Positions 1 through 6,616 of a DNA stretch of 28,228 bases are shown one piece after another. The notes under the pieces are model-generated. The model was not told the DNA's origin and made no database searches. It saw only the letters and a program-made list of their open reading frames with translations. A program made the translations under genes and the position numbers. This DNA is from a virus. The DNA lies in IMG/VR virus record IMGVR_UViG_3300030101_003781, positions 1 to 28,228 of that record; one strand, 5' to 3'. The first letter of the stretch is position 1. Each line of letters opens with the position of its first letter.

Positions 1-483
1 TCTTTGTTAAATGCAAACAAATTAAACGTAACTATTTATTGCGTTGATACTTTTCAAGGTTCTTCTGAACACGCTAACTTAAAATTACCACAAGACTTCT
101 CACAAATATTTAGAGACAATTTAGAATATTATATTAACAGAGATATGGTGATTCCAATGCAGGGTAGATCAGATGATACTAAAATTTTAGAGGTGTTTGA
201 AGAAGCTAGCATAGATTATATCATGGTAGATGGTGCTCATGAATATGAACCAGTCATAGATGATATACAAAATTGGTGGCCTAAACTTAAACCAAATGGT
301 GTAATGTTTGGTGATGATTATCAACTTGCTTCAGTAGCAGAAGCAGTAAAGAAGACATTGCCAGAAGTAATGGCAGGTGGGTTAGGTGTTAATGGCAGTC
401 AAGAGCAAACATGGTATGCAAGTAAAGATAATACTTATACATTTTTTGAAAAAACAGTTCCTGGAGTTAACTGCCTTAAATGA
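1..483 (+). CDS. Class I SAM-dependent methyltransferase, 5'-truncated (Methyltransf_24-like)
   Basis: The reading frame is open from the first base, so the true start and the N-terminal SAM-binding glycine loop lie upstream. What remains is the second half of a Rossmann-fold methyltransferase. CVDTFQGSSEH holds the acidic residue at the end of strand beta2 that normally contacts the SAM ribose. IDYIMVDGAHEYEPVIDDI is followed by a WWPKLKPNGVMFGDDY segment, which is typical of the Methyltransf_24 family. The substrate cannot be read from the sequence; in phages and surface-glycan loci such enzymes often methylate sugars or small molecules. It overlaps the next gene by 4 nt (ATGA), so the two are probably translated together. 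The fold assignment is fairly secure and the role is unknown. Confidence 0.75.
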   Translation, partial: SLLNANKLNVTIYCVDTFQGSSEHANLKLPQDFSQIFRDNLEYYINRDMVIPMQGRSDDTKILEVFEEASIDYIMVDGAHEYEPVIDDIQNWWPKLKPNGVMFGDDYQLASVAEAVKKTLPEVMAGGLGVNGSQEQTWYASKDNTYTFFEKTVPGVNCLK

Positions 484-671
484 GTGTATTTGTATTACAT
501 AATTATCAAAAAGAACTTAAAAGCTTAAAAGAAAACCTCTTAGAAAATTTAACTGTAGGGGTTGATAAAATTGAAGATTACAAGTATATTTTAGGCAAGA
601 TACACATGCTTGAAGCATGCCAACAGGAGCTTTCTCGCCTGCTGGAACAAGAGGAGAAAATTGATGACTAA
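480..671 (+). CDS. Small helical phage protein, function unknown
   Basis: This 63-residue protein is charged and predicted to be almost entirely helical, with heptad-like Leu spacing (LKSLKENLLENL, then LEACQQELSRLLEQEEK), so a short coiled coil is likely. It overlaps the methyltransferase stop by 4 nt and the next gene by 8 nt, so it is locked into the operon. It has no signal peptide or membrane segment. Small coiled-coil ORFs of this kind often precede head genes in marine phages, but I do not recognise a named family and assign no function. Confidence 0.65.
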   Translation: MSVFVLHNYQKELKSLKENLLENLTVGVDKIEDYKYILGKIHMLEACQQELSRLLEQEEKIDD

Positions 672-1083
672 AACATTATACGTGCCTGATCACGTAAAAG
701 CAAAATTAGACAATCCTTCTAAAGGAATTGACAAAAAGAAAACTGAAATAGATAAACTTCCAAAACCTGTTGGGTGGAGAATTTTAGTTTTACCTTTCAA
801 AGCAAAAGATAAATCAAAAGGTGGTATCATACTCACCGATAAGACTATTGAAGATTCACAATTAACTGCATCTGTTGCCATGGTATTAGCCGTAGGAGAT
901 GATGCATATAAAGATAAGGAAAAGTTTCCTAATGGACCTTGGTGCAAACAAGGTGATTGGGTTGTGTTTGGCAGATACGCTGGTTCAAGAATCAGGATAG
1001 ATGGAGGAGAAGTAAGATTATTGAATGACGATGAAATACTCGGCACAGTAGATAATCCAGAGGACATATTAACAATACTTTAA
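664..1083 (+). CDS. GroES-like co-chaperonin (phage Cpn10)
   Basis: A 139-residue protein with the Cpn10 barrel signature. PVGWRILVLPF is strand 1, and KGGIILTDKTIEDSQ corresponds to the mobile loop that docks on GroEL. It is followed by VAMVLAVGDDA, by QGDWVVFGRYAGSRI with the GroES-like G(D/K)WVxFGxYAG pattern, and by a GEVRLLNDDEILGTV ending. I chose the ATG at 664 because GAGGAGAA lies just upstream; an in-frame ATG at 610 would overlap the preceding gene by 62 nt. Known precedent is T4 gp31, which replaces host GroES so that host GroEL can fold the large capsid protein. The position ahead of scaffold and capsid genes fits that role. No GroEL partner is seen in the window. Confidence 0.85.
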   Translation: MTKTLYVPDHVKAKLDNPSKGIDKKKTEIDKLPKPVGWRILVLPFKAKDKSKGGIILTDKTIEDSQLTASVAMVLAVGDDAYKDKEKFPNGPWCKQGDWVVFGRYAGSRIRIDGGEVRLLNDDEILGTVDNPEDILTIL

Positions 1084-1095
1084 CATGGAGGTACC

Positions 1096-2028
1096 ATGCA
1101 AACAGAACTTAACACTGCAAAAGACGAAAAGCTGGTTGATCTTGATACATCAGGAGAAGGCGCAGAAGTCGAATTAGAAGATAAGTCTCATGGCGCAGTA
1201 GCACCAGAAAAATACGAAGAAGTAAAAACTGAAGAAAAAGATCCTCTTAATCCTGAGGTTGCCGGACAACAATCTGAGGAAATGGATCAATATTCTGATA
1301 AAGTCAAAAAAAGAATAGATAAGCTTACTTGGAAGATTAGAGAGGCAGAAAGAGAAAAAGAAGCTGCTCTCGTATTTGCACAAAATGTGCAAAAAGAATT
1401 ACAAGATGCTAAAAAGAAAACTTATGACATTGATAAAGGTTACATGTCAGAGAGTGAAGTTAGAAATAAAATGGCATCTGATCTTGCTCGTCAAAATCTT
1501 ATAGCTGCAAGAGAAGCAGGTGATTATTCAAAAGAAGAAGAAGCAAGACAAGCTTTGACTAAACTTGATCTTGAAGCAGAAAGAATAAGAGTTACCAAAT
1601 CTAAAAAAGAACAAGAGTATGAACAGTTTTCAAAAGAATATGAAAACGTTCAACAACAAATTCAAAATGAGCCAAGACCACAACCATCTCAAAAAGCATT
1701 AGCTTGGGCAGAAAAAAATACTTGGTTTAGATCTGATGCCGAAATGACAGATTACGCTCAAAGAATACATAGAGGTTTAGTAGCAGAAGGATTTGACACA
1801 GAGTCAGATGACTATTATGATGAATTGACTAATAGAGTTAAAAACAAGTTTCCAGAGTCTTTTGAAGACTCGGATCAGACGATCAGAGGTAACACAATCG
1901 CCCAACCCGTTGCTTCTGCCACAAGGTCTGCAACACCGGGGCGCAAGTCTGTTAAGTTGACCGCTAGTCAAGTAAAAATAGCAAAAAAGCTAGGGGTTCC
2001 CTTAGCTGAGTATGCTAAGTACGTTTAA
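1096..2028 (+). CDS. Probable capsid scaffolding protein
   Basis: This 310-residue protein is very acidic and low in complexity at the N-terminus (residues 1-70, rich in Glu/Asp). A long Lys/Glu-rich coiled coil follows (about 75-190), then a compact C-terminal region. The last 22 residues (TASQVKIAKKLGVPLAEYAK and on) form a short basic amphipathic helix of the kind that binds capsid protein in T7 gp9-like and other scaffolds. Size, charge, coiled coil and position two genes before the major capsid protein all support a scaffold role. A GGAGGT ribosome site sits 3-4 nt before the ATG. The call is from architecture and context; no catalytic motif suggests a protease fusion. Confidence 0.7.
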   Translation: MQTELNTAKDEKLVDLDTSGEGAEVELEDKSHGAVAPEKYEEVKTEEKDPLNPEVAGQQSEEMDQYSDKVKKRIDKLTWKIREAEREKEAALVFAQNVQKELQDAKKKTYDIDKGYMSESEVRNKMASDLARQNLIAAREAGDYSKEEEARQALTKLDLEAERIRVTKSKKEQEYEQFSKEYENVQQQIQNEPRPQPSQKALAWAEKNTWFRSDAEMTDYAQRIHRGLVAEGFDTESDDYYDELTNRVKNKFPESFEDSDQTIRGNTIAQPVASATRSATPGRKSVKLTASQVKIAKKLGVPLAEYAKYV

Positions 2029-2039
2029 GGAGGTACAAA

Positions 2040-2516
2040 ATGACAGATATTAAAACACCAAGAAGTGCACAAACAAGGGCTAAAGAGGAACGTAGAAAAC
2101 CTTGGAAGCCACCGTCTCAACTAGACGCACCACCATGTCCTGATGGATATAAGCAAAGATGGCTTCGACATCGAGTCAACGGTATGGATGATACAAAAAA
2201 CATCAATGCTAGACTCAGAGAAGGCTGGGAGTTAGTGAGGTCAGACTCACATACAGAAGGTCAATACTCTGCATATAATGGAAGTATCAAAGCTTATGAG
2301 GGTGTCATCAGCGTGGGTGACTTGCTTTTGGCAAGAATGCCAGTGGAAACAATTAATGAGCGTAACGCTCATTACAAGCGAATGACTGATCAACAGACTG
2401 AAGCTTGGGAAACAGATCCGCTGCGAGAACAACATCCTAGCATGCCTATGAACGCAGATAGGCAAAGTCGTGTATCTTTTGGCGGTGGAAATAAAAAACC
2501 ATCTCAAGATACTTAA
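2040..2516 (+). CDS. Conserved phage head-region protein, function unknown
   Basis: This is a 158-residue basic, hydrophilic protein. Its core, PDGYKQRWLRHRVNGMDDTK followed by NINARLREGWELVRSD, is a pattern I recall from hypothetical proteins encoded between scaffold and capsid genes of many marine podoviruses. The middle (YEGVISVGDLLLARMPVETI) and the helix NERNAHYKRMTDQQTEAWE look like a small globular domain ending in a charged tail. A GGAGGT ribosome site lies 5 nt upstream of the ATG. The context suggests a minor head or assembly protein; no enzymatic motif is visible. Confidence 0.6.
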   Translation: MTDIKTPRSAQTRAKEERRKPWKPPSQLDAPPCPDGYKQRWLRHRVNGMDDTKNINARLREGWELVRSDSHTEGQYSAYNGSIKAYEGVISVGDLLLARMPVETINERNAHYKRMTDQQTEAWETDPLREQHPSMPMNADRQSRVSFGGGNKKPSQDT

Positions 2517-2534
2517 TTATAAAGGAGATGAACT

Positions 2535-3113
2535 ATGGCAAATCAAGAAGGCAATTTTGGATTTCGTCCTGTTCAAATGCTTGGTGCAGCTTATAATGGT
2601 CAAGGCCAACAAGAGCTGTCTATCGCAAGTAACGAGACAAATTCAATCTTCCAAGGTGATCCAGTTGTATTAAATGCAAACGGATCAATTTCTCGTGGAT
2701 CCTCTGCTGGTGCTGAACTAATTGGTATTTTTAACGGTTGCTTTTATACAGACCCTACAACGTCTAAACCAACTTTTTCAAATCATTATCCAGGCGCCAT
2801 CGTAGCGAGTGATATCGTTGCTAACGTAATCACAGATCCAGATGTGGTGTTTGAAGCTAAAGTAGATGACGCAAACGCCGGACTAGCACAAGTTGGTTCA
2901 ACATGTAACATTGCAACATACAGTGCAGGTGATACCACTTCAGGTATTTCTAACGTTGTAATTGACGGTGGAACATTCGCAACTAGCAGTGCTTCAAACT
3001 TCGCTGTTGTCGCATTATCGACAGATATCGAGAACAGTGACTATACTGCTGCTAATGCTAACATTCTTGTTAGAATTAACAAACATCAGTATAGAGATAC
3101 TACAGGCATATAG
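2535..3113 (+). CDS. Probable head decoration or minor capsid protein
   Basis: This 192-residue beta-rich protein opens with NQEGNFGFRPVQMLGAAYNG. FGFRPV-type N-termini are common in small capsid-associated proteins encoded immediately before marine phage capsid genes. The sequence is rich in Ala, Gly, Ser, Thr and Asn with alternating hydrophobic strands, and ends in ILVRINKHQYRDTTGI. It has no Cys pairs or catalytic motif. It has a strong AAAGGAG site and is separated from the major capsid gene by only 11 nt, so the two are probably co-expressed at high level. The decoration role is inferred from position and composition. Confidence 0.55.
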   Translation: MANQEGNFGFRPVQMLGAAYNGQGQQELSIASNETNSIFQGDPVVLNANGSISRGSSAGAELIGIFNGCFYTDPTTSKPTFSNHYPGAIVASDIVANVITDPDVVFEAKVDDANAGLAQVGSTCNIATYSAGDTTSGISNVVIDGGTFATSSASNFAVVALSTDIENSDYTAANANILVRINKHQYRDTTGI

Positions 3114-3124
3114 GAGGTTAAACT

Positions 3125-4033
3125 ATGGCTATTTCTAGAAGTCAACTCGTTAAAGAGTTAGAGCCAGGTTTGAACGCCCTGTTCGGCTTGGAGTATGGGC
3201 GCTACGACGCTCAACACGCAGAAATCTTTGAGACAGAAACTTCAGATCGTGCATTCGAAGAAGAAGTAATGTTATCAGGATTTGGTAATGCAAGAACGAA
3301 GAGTGAAGGTGGGTCAATTGTTTATGACAATGCGACTGAAACATTCACAGCACGTTACACACATGAAACAATTGCACTAGGCTTTGCAATCACTGAAGAA
3401 GCTGTCGAAGATAATCTTTATGACAGAATCTCAGCAAGATATACAAGAGCACTTGCACGTTCCATGGCAAACACAAAACAGGTGAAAGCTGCAAACATTT
3501 TAAATAATGGTTTTGATAACAACTTCCCTGGTGGTGACGGTGTTGCTCTTCTTTCTGACGCACACCCGCTAGTAGCAGGTACATTAAGAAATGAACTTGC
3601 TGTGGCTGCTGACCTTAATGAAGCATCATTAGAGCAATCTCTAATTGACATTGCTGCATTTGTAGATGAGAGAGGTTTATTAATCTCTACTCAAGGAAGA
3701 AAACTTATTGTTCCTTCTGAGTTACAATTCGTTGCTGACAGATTAACTGAGTCTGCATTCAGACCAGGAACTGCTGACAATGATGTAAACGCATCAAGAA
3801 ACATGGGTATGATTCCTGAGGGATATACAGTAAACAACTACTTAACTGATCCAGATGCATTCTTCATTAAAACCGACATTCCTAACGGATTCAAATTATT
3901 CCAAAGAAGTCCAATTAGAACTTCAATGGAAGGTGATTTCGACACAGGAAATGTAAGATACAAAGCTAGAGAGAGATACTCATTTGGTTTCTCTGATCCT
4001 AGATGTGTATTCGGTTCACCAGGTGCTGCATAA
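3125..4033 (+). CDS. Major capsid protein, Mu gpT-like
   Basis: This 302-residue protein is of the type annotated as Mu-like major head subunit gpT. An N-terminal LEPGLNALFGLEYGRYDAQH is followed by FETETSDRAFEEEVMLSGFG. A central region, YTHETIALGFAITEEAVEDN, leads to the HK97-fold helix where ARYTRALARSMANTKQ introduces NILNNGF and LLSDAHPL. The C-terminal half contains LIVPSELQFVADRLT, a SPIRTSMEGDFDTGN turn and RYSFGFSDPRCVFGSPGAA. It forms the icosahedral shell. It is preceded by GGAGGTTAAACT and followed by a strong hairpin terminator, as expected for a gene needing the highest expression in the operon. Its codon choice and base composition look less AT-rich than the oxygenase genes further along. 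Confidence 0.88.
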   Translation: MAISRSQLVKELEPGLNALFGLEYGRYDAQHAEIFETETSDRAFEEEVMLSGFGNARTKSEGGSIVYDNATETFTARYTHETIALGFAITEEAVEDNLYDRISARYTRALARSMANTKQVKAANILNNGFDNNFPGGDGVALLSDAHPLVAGTLRNELAVAADLNEASLEQSLIDIAAFVDERGLLISTQGRKLIVPSELQFVADRLTESAFRPGTADNDVNASRNMGMIPEGYTVNNYLTDPDAFFIKTDIPNGFKLFQRSPIRTSMEGDFDTGNVRYKARERYSFGFSDPRCVFGSPGAA

Positions 4034-4056
4034 GCATAACCAAAATCAAATCTTTG

Positions 4057-4090
4057 AAAGGGCGTATGTCTTTGACTGCGCCCTTTTTTT
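4057..4090 (+). terminator. Rho-independent terminator after capsid gene
   Basis: AAAGGGCG (4057-4064) can pair with CGCCCTTT (4079-4086) across a 14-nt loop, and the stem runs into seven Ts (4084-4090). It starts 24 nt past the capsid stop codon. It probably ends most head-operon transcripts here, leaving read-through or a new promoter to supply the downstream genes. Confidence 0.85.
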
Positions 4091-4190
4091 ATGCCATATT
4101 GATGGTCTAGCATGACAAATTACACAAACTGGGCTAGCAGACGATATAGAGATTGTGTGATTAAGGTCTATATAACCAAGGAGGTTTATT
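4091..4190 (+). promoter_or_regulatory. Leader after capsid terminator, possible weak promoter
   Basis: With the terminator, this forms the largest non-coding gap (157 nt). I see no clear promoter. The best sigma70-like pairing is TTACAC (4120-4125) with TATAGA (4145-4150) at a long 19-nt spacing, which is weak. A TATATAAC stretch lies at 4169-4176 without a matching upstream hexamer. The segment ends in a good ribosome site, AAGGAGG, at about 4178-4184 for the gene at 4191. A promoter is expected here because a terminator lies just upstream, but it is not demonstrated. Confidence 0.25.
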
Positions 4191-4697
4191 ATGGCAACAA
4201 CAACATTCGCAGGTGTCGTTAGATCTAACGGCGGCGACGATAAAAGAGGTACCTATGCTGGTTCTATGTTGATGGCGGCTCAATTTTATTTTGATCCATC
4301 AGCAGCACAAGGAACTGACGTTCAGGTATCAGCAACAGATACAAGAAAAGTAGTTTTACCAAAAAACTGTGTTATTACAGGTGTAGCATTTAATCCAGAC
4401 GCAACAGGTGGAACAAATCCTACTATTGATATTGGATTTACCGATTTTGATGGTGGCACTAATTTTGTAGACGTTGACGGATTAATTAATGAGGGCGATG
4501 CAGATGCAGGAGGCGTTACAACTATTTGGGGTGGTGACTCAGGCTCTGGTGCTGTTCTCGGTGATTTGGATACACCATCAACTGAAAGAATTAAAATTGT
4601 TGGTGGTCAAGGTTCATCTGCTGCAACAGGTGGTACAATCACAGGTATACTTTACTATTACGTAGTAGACGACGGTAAAGCAAGCGAAGGCAGATAG
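4191..4697 (+). CDS. Beta-rich virion protein, function unknown
   Basis: This 168-residue protein is rich in Gly, Asp and Thr with alternating beta strands. Its N-terminal MATTTFAGVVRSNGGDDKRG and the central ATDTRKVVLPKNCVITGVAF resemble small capsid-fibre or decoration proteins that follow capsid genes in marine phages. The acidic Gly-rich section (DFDGGTNFVDVDGLINEGDA) suggests surface-exposed loops, possibly calcium-binding. The protein ends with strands GTITGILYYYVVD. There is no signal peptide. It is the first gene after the capsid terminator and has an AAGGAGG site. It is probably a head-surface protein, but this is inferred from context only. Confidence 0.55.
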   Translation: MATTTFAGVVRSNGGDDKRGTYAGSMLMAAQFYFDPSAAQGTDVQVSATDTRKVVLPKNCVITGVAFNPDATGGTNPTIDIGFTDFDGGTNFVDVDGLINEGDADAGGVTTIWGGDSGSGAVLGDLDTPSTERIKIVGGQGSSAATGGTITGILYYYVVDDGKASEGR

Positions 4698-4706
4698 GAG
4701 TAAATT

Positions 4707-4979
4707 ATGATAGGTACAAGTTCGGCAAAAGTTACTGCAACGGGTAATGTAACTACACGACCAGCAAGACTTATTGCTATTCATGCTGTTTGCGCAGGAT
4801 CTGCAGGAAGCATAGTGCTTAAAGATTCTAGCACTGGAAGTACCTTATTCGATATTGATACTCCAGGTAGTGCTACCGCAGTTATAGAAACTTACATTGG
4901 TGATGAAGGTATGAGATTTCCAACAAATATTCATGCTACACTCACTAATGTAACATCATTAACCTGCTTCTTTGCATAA
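4707..4979 (+). CDS. Small beta-sandwich-like protein, function unknown
   Basis: This 90-residue protein is made of short hydrophobic strands: ATGNVTTRPARLIAIHAVCA, SIVLKDSSTGSTLFDIDTPG, then ATLTNVTSLTCFFA. It contains two Cys that could pair only outside the cytosol. The layout resembles small phage head or fibre-surface domains that show a scalar property of tens of repeats on the virion, but I do not recognise a named family. It lies 9 nt after the previous gene and its stop overlaps the next start (TAATG), so the three genes form one translational unit. Confidence 0.5.
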   Translation: MIGTSSAKVTATGNVTTRPARLIAIHAVCAGSAGSIVLKDSSTGSTLFDIDTPGSATAVIETYIGDEGMRFPTNIHATLTNVTSLTCFFA

Positions 4980-5260
4980 TGAGAAAACGGGACAAACAAC
5001 CCCCAAAAACTAAAAAATATTTCCGCCCCACTAAGGCAGGGGCGGGAATGACTAAGGCCGGTGTTGCTAAGTATAGACGTGACAACCCTGGTTCTAAATT
5101 AAAAACTGCTGTAACAGGAAAAGTAAAACCTGGTAGTAAAGCAGCGAAAAGAAGAAAATCATTCTGCGCTAGAAGTGCAGGACAAATGAAAAAGTTTCCA
5201 AAAGCAGCAAAAGATCCTAATTCAAGATTAAGACAAGCAAGAAAGAGATGGAGGTGCTAA
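4979..5260 (+). CDS. Small basic phage protein, DUF6321-like
   Basis: This 93-residue protein is about one-third Lys and Arg. The core GMTKAGVAKYRRDNPGSKLK is followed by TAVTGKVKPGSKAAKRRKSF, then CARSAGQMKKFPKAAKDPNS and a terminal RLRQARKRWRC. From memory this matches a domain of unknown function, which I believe is DUF6321, that is widespread in marine phages and some algal viruses; I could not verify this. The strict Cys and terminal Trp-Arg-Cys are part of that pattern. The high positive charge suggests nucleic-acid binding. It is the first of a run of similar small basic proteins. Confidence 0.65.
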   Translation: MRKRDKQPPKTKKYFRPTKAGAGMTKAGVAKYRRDNPGSKLKTAVTGKVKPGSKAAKRRKSFCARSAGQMKKFPKAAKDPNSRLRQARKRWRC

Positions 5261-5620
5261 ATGAAGCTTTCAGAAAATACATCAATCTCAATGCCTATGA
5301 GAAATCTTATTAGTATACTGGGAGCCACAGCAGTGGGTGTCTGGGCTTACTTTGGAGTAATCGAAAGACTAAATAATATAGAAACAAGAGCTACTTTATT
5401 TGAAGCTGATCTTGTTAAGAATGCAGATCAAACTCCTATAGATCAGGAACAGTTTATGCTACTAGAATTTGTATCAGATCAAGTAGAGGGTATGTCAGAA
5501 GATTTAGAAAACATGGCTCATAACAAAGTAAATATTATGAGATTACAAACTGATATGGAAAAAGCACTAAATGACATTGAAGAATTAAAAGATAAAATAA
5601 GGGCAGCAAATGGTTACTAA
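5261..5620 (+). CDS. Membrane-anchored coiled-coil protein, paralogue of the gene at 5956
   Basis: This 119-residue protein has one transmembrane helix (about residues 15-34, LISILGATAVGVWAYFGVI). A long charged coiled coil follows (residues 36-115, including RLNNIETRATLFEADLVKN). The junction ERLNNIETRA closely matches ERLNAVEKKA in the protein encoded at 5956, at the same place relative to the helix. A single anchor with a coiled coil is compatible with a holin accessory, an inner-membrane spanin or an ejection-apparatus component. No lysis enzyme is visible nearby. The ribosome site GGAGGT lies 5 nt before the ATG, inside the end of the upstream gene. Confidence 0.6.
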   Translation: MKLSENTSISMPMRNLISILGATAVGVWAYFGVIERLNNIETRATLFEADLVKNADQTPIDQEQFMLLEFVSDQVEGMSEDLENMAHNKVNIMRLQTDMEKALNDIEELKDKIRAANGY

Positions 5621-5828
5621 AGTTATTATAGCATTATTATTATTTTCTTCACAGGGCACTATGCTTGAACATACTGTTACTGATGGTGTTAAAGATTGTC
5701 TTGAAAAGAAAAGAATTATGGAACGAAATATGTCGGATACAGTTAGAATATCTTGTGCAAAAGTAGAAGCACAAATAGAAACCATAGAGGGTGTCGAATT
5801 TATAAGATCTTTAAGTAAGGTTAAATAA
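5610..5828 (+). CDS. Small exported protein, function unknown
   Basis: This 72-residue protein has a typical short signal peptide: MVTK, then the hydrophobic run VIIALLLFSSQG, with likely cleavage near residues 14-16. The mature part contains two Cys (KDCLEKKRIMERN and VRISCAKVEAQIE) that could form a disulphide in the periplasm. I recall similar small secreted ORFs with a DCLExKRxMER-like core in marine phages. It overlaps the coiled-coil gene by 11 nt. An envelope or lysis-related role is plausible, and a small Rz1-like part cannot be excluded, though no lipobox Cys is present at the cleavage site. Confidence 0.55.
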   Translation: MVTKVIIALLLFSSQGTMLEHTVTDGVKDCLEKKRIMERNMSDTVRISCAKVEAQIETIEGVEFIRSLSKVK

Positions 5829-5902
5829 TGTACTTGGGGTATTTTTATTTACTCTGTGCGTTTATAACTGTAATATTTATGTATTTATCAATACAAACCT
5901 AA
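5828..5902 (+). CDS. 24-residue single-pass membrane miniprotein
   Basis: A tiny ORF whose ATG overlaps the previous stop (TAATG). It encodes an almost entirely hydrophobic peptide (YFYLLCAFITVIFMYL, residues 5-20). Translational coupling and the absence of any other use for this 75-nt stretch argue that it is real. Peptides of this size and type are seen as membrane regulators or holin-like proteins in phages. There is no direct support beyond start context and hydrophobicity. Confidence 0.4.
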   Translation: MYLGYFYLLCAFITVIFMYLSIQT

Positions 5903-5923
5903 TTAGGAGATAGGAGTTATACT

Positions 5924-5971
5924 ATGTGCGATTGTAAAACAGATGAGGACTGTGTATGTCGATTAAGATAG
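5924..5971 (+). CDS. 15-residue Cys-rich microprotein candidate
   Basis: The ORF encodes MCDCKTDEDCVCRLR, with two Cys-x-Cys pairs. Its ATG is preceded by TAGGAGTTATACT, a better ribosome site than the one in front of the gene at 5956, which it overlaps by 16 nt. It may therefore be a metal-binding microprotein, or mainly a leader peptide that couples translation into the next gene. I have a vague recollection of similar CDC-type micro-ORFs in marine phages but cannot verify it. Confidence 0.35.
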   Translation: MCDCKTDEDCVCRLR

Positions 5972-6183
5972 AGATGAAAACGGTCCTGCCTTATGTTGTG
6001 CTTATTGCAACAATAGGCATGACATGGGGTATGTTTACTGAGCGACTAAATGCAGTTGAAAAAAAGGCAGATAGTGTCGCAAAAATGCAACAAGATATTG
6101 CTATTATCAAAGAGAGAATTCTTCAAATGGATGATAAAATTATGTGGATAGAAGAGTTTTTAATTAAGACAGTGGAGTTTTAA
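5956..6183 (+). CDS. Membrane-anchored coiled-coil protein, paralogue of the gene at 5261
   Basis: This 75-residue protein has a transmembrane helix at about residues 9-27 (VLPYVVLIATIGMTWGMF), then ERLNAVEKKADSVAKMQQDI and IIKERILQMDDKIMWIEEF as a coiled coil. It looks like a shortened relative of the protein at 5261: the same N-in single anchor, the same ERLNxxExxA junction and a similar register. The start at 5956 is used here; an in-frame ATG at 5974 would still retain the whole membrane helix. Two such proteins so close together could form a hetero-oligomer in the envelope. Confidence 0.6.
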   Translation: MSIKIEMKTVLPYVVLIATIGMTWGMFTERLNAVEKKADSVAKMQQDIAIIKERILQMDDKIMWIEEFLIKTVEF

Positions 6184-6348
6184 ATGCCCATATCAAGAGG
6201 ACAAATGAGACAGCAGGTATCAAAACCAGGTGCAAAAAAAATTAAAAAAGTTATTAAGGGTTTAAAAAAAGCATCAAAGCTTCACGCAAAACAAGCAAAA
6301 TCTTTAAAAGGAGTTATAGGTGGCCGATCCAAAAAAAGGAACCGGTAA
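6184..6348 (+). CDS. 54-residue Lys-rich basic protein
   Basis: The start codon directly follows the preceding stop. The product opens with MPISRGQMRQQVSKPG and continues as a Lys-rich helix (KKIKKVIKGLKKASKLHAKQ), ending GGRSKKRNR. MPISR-type N-termini recur in tiny basic marine phage proteins, from memory. The charge distribution suggests nucleic-acid binding. The last 29 nt overlap the start of the next gene. It is too short to place in a family. Confidence 0.5.
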   Translation: MPISRGQMRQQVSKPGAKKIKKVIKGLKKASKLHAKQAKSLKGVIGGRSKKRNR

Positions 6349-6616
6349 GAAGCCGAAGGGCTCTGGTAGGAGATTATATACAGATGAAAATCCTAAAGAT
6401 ACTGTCGGTATTAAGTTTGCTACACCATCGGATGCGAGAAAAACGGTTGCAAAAGTTAAAAAAATTAAAAAACCATTTGCTAGGAAAATTCAAATCCTCA
6501 CAGTCGGAGAGCAACGAGCAAAAGTAATGGGTAAGACAGAAGTTGCTAATATATTTAAAAAAGGTAAAGTAAGTATAAGGAGAAGTAGAAATGGGAAAAC
6601 TATGTCCAAGAGGTAA
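6320..6616 (+). CDS. Small basic phage protein with RRLYTDENPKDTV motif
   Basis: This 98-residue protein probably starts at GTG, 6 nt after AAGGAG. Residues 15-33 read GSGRRLYTDENPKDTVGIK, followed by FATPSDARKTVAKVKKIKKP and a basic tail. I recall the LYTDENPKDTV motif from short proteins of marine phages and large algal viruses, possibly the DUF5872 group; this is unverified. Net charge is strongly positive. It overlaps both neighbours (29 nt and 26 nt), so coding density is extreme here. Function is unknown, and DNA-associated virion protein is my inference. Confidence 0.6.
   Translation: MADPKKGTGKKPKGSGRRLYTDENPKDTVGIKFATPSDARKTVAKVKKIKKPFARKIQILTVGEQRAKVMGKTEVANIFKKGKVSIRRSRNGKTMSKR

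Noticed and set aside
690-1067. 125-residue ORF on the minus strand
   Set aside because: It lies opposite the well-supported GroES-like gene, lacks a ribosome site and recognisable motif, and the whole region is + strand coding.
2470-2673. 67-residue + strand ORF across the 2516-2535 gap
   Set aside because: It is out of frame with two well-supported genes and has no ribosome site.
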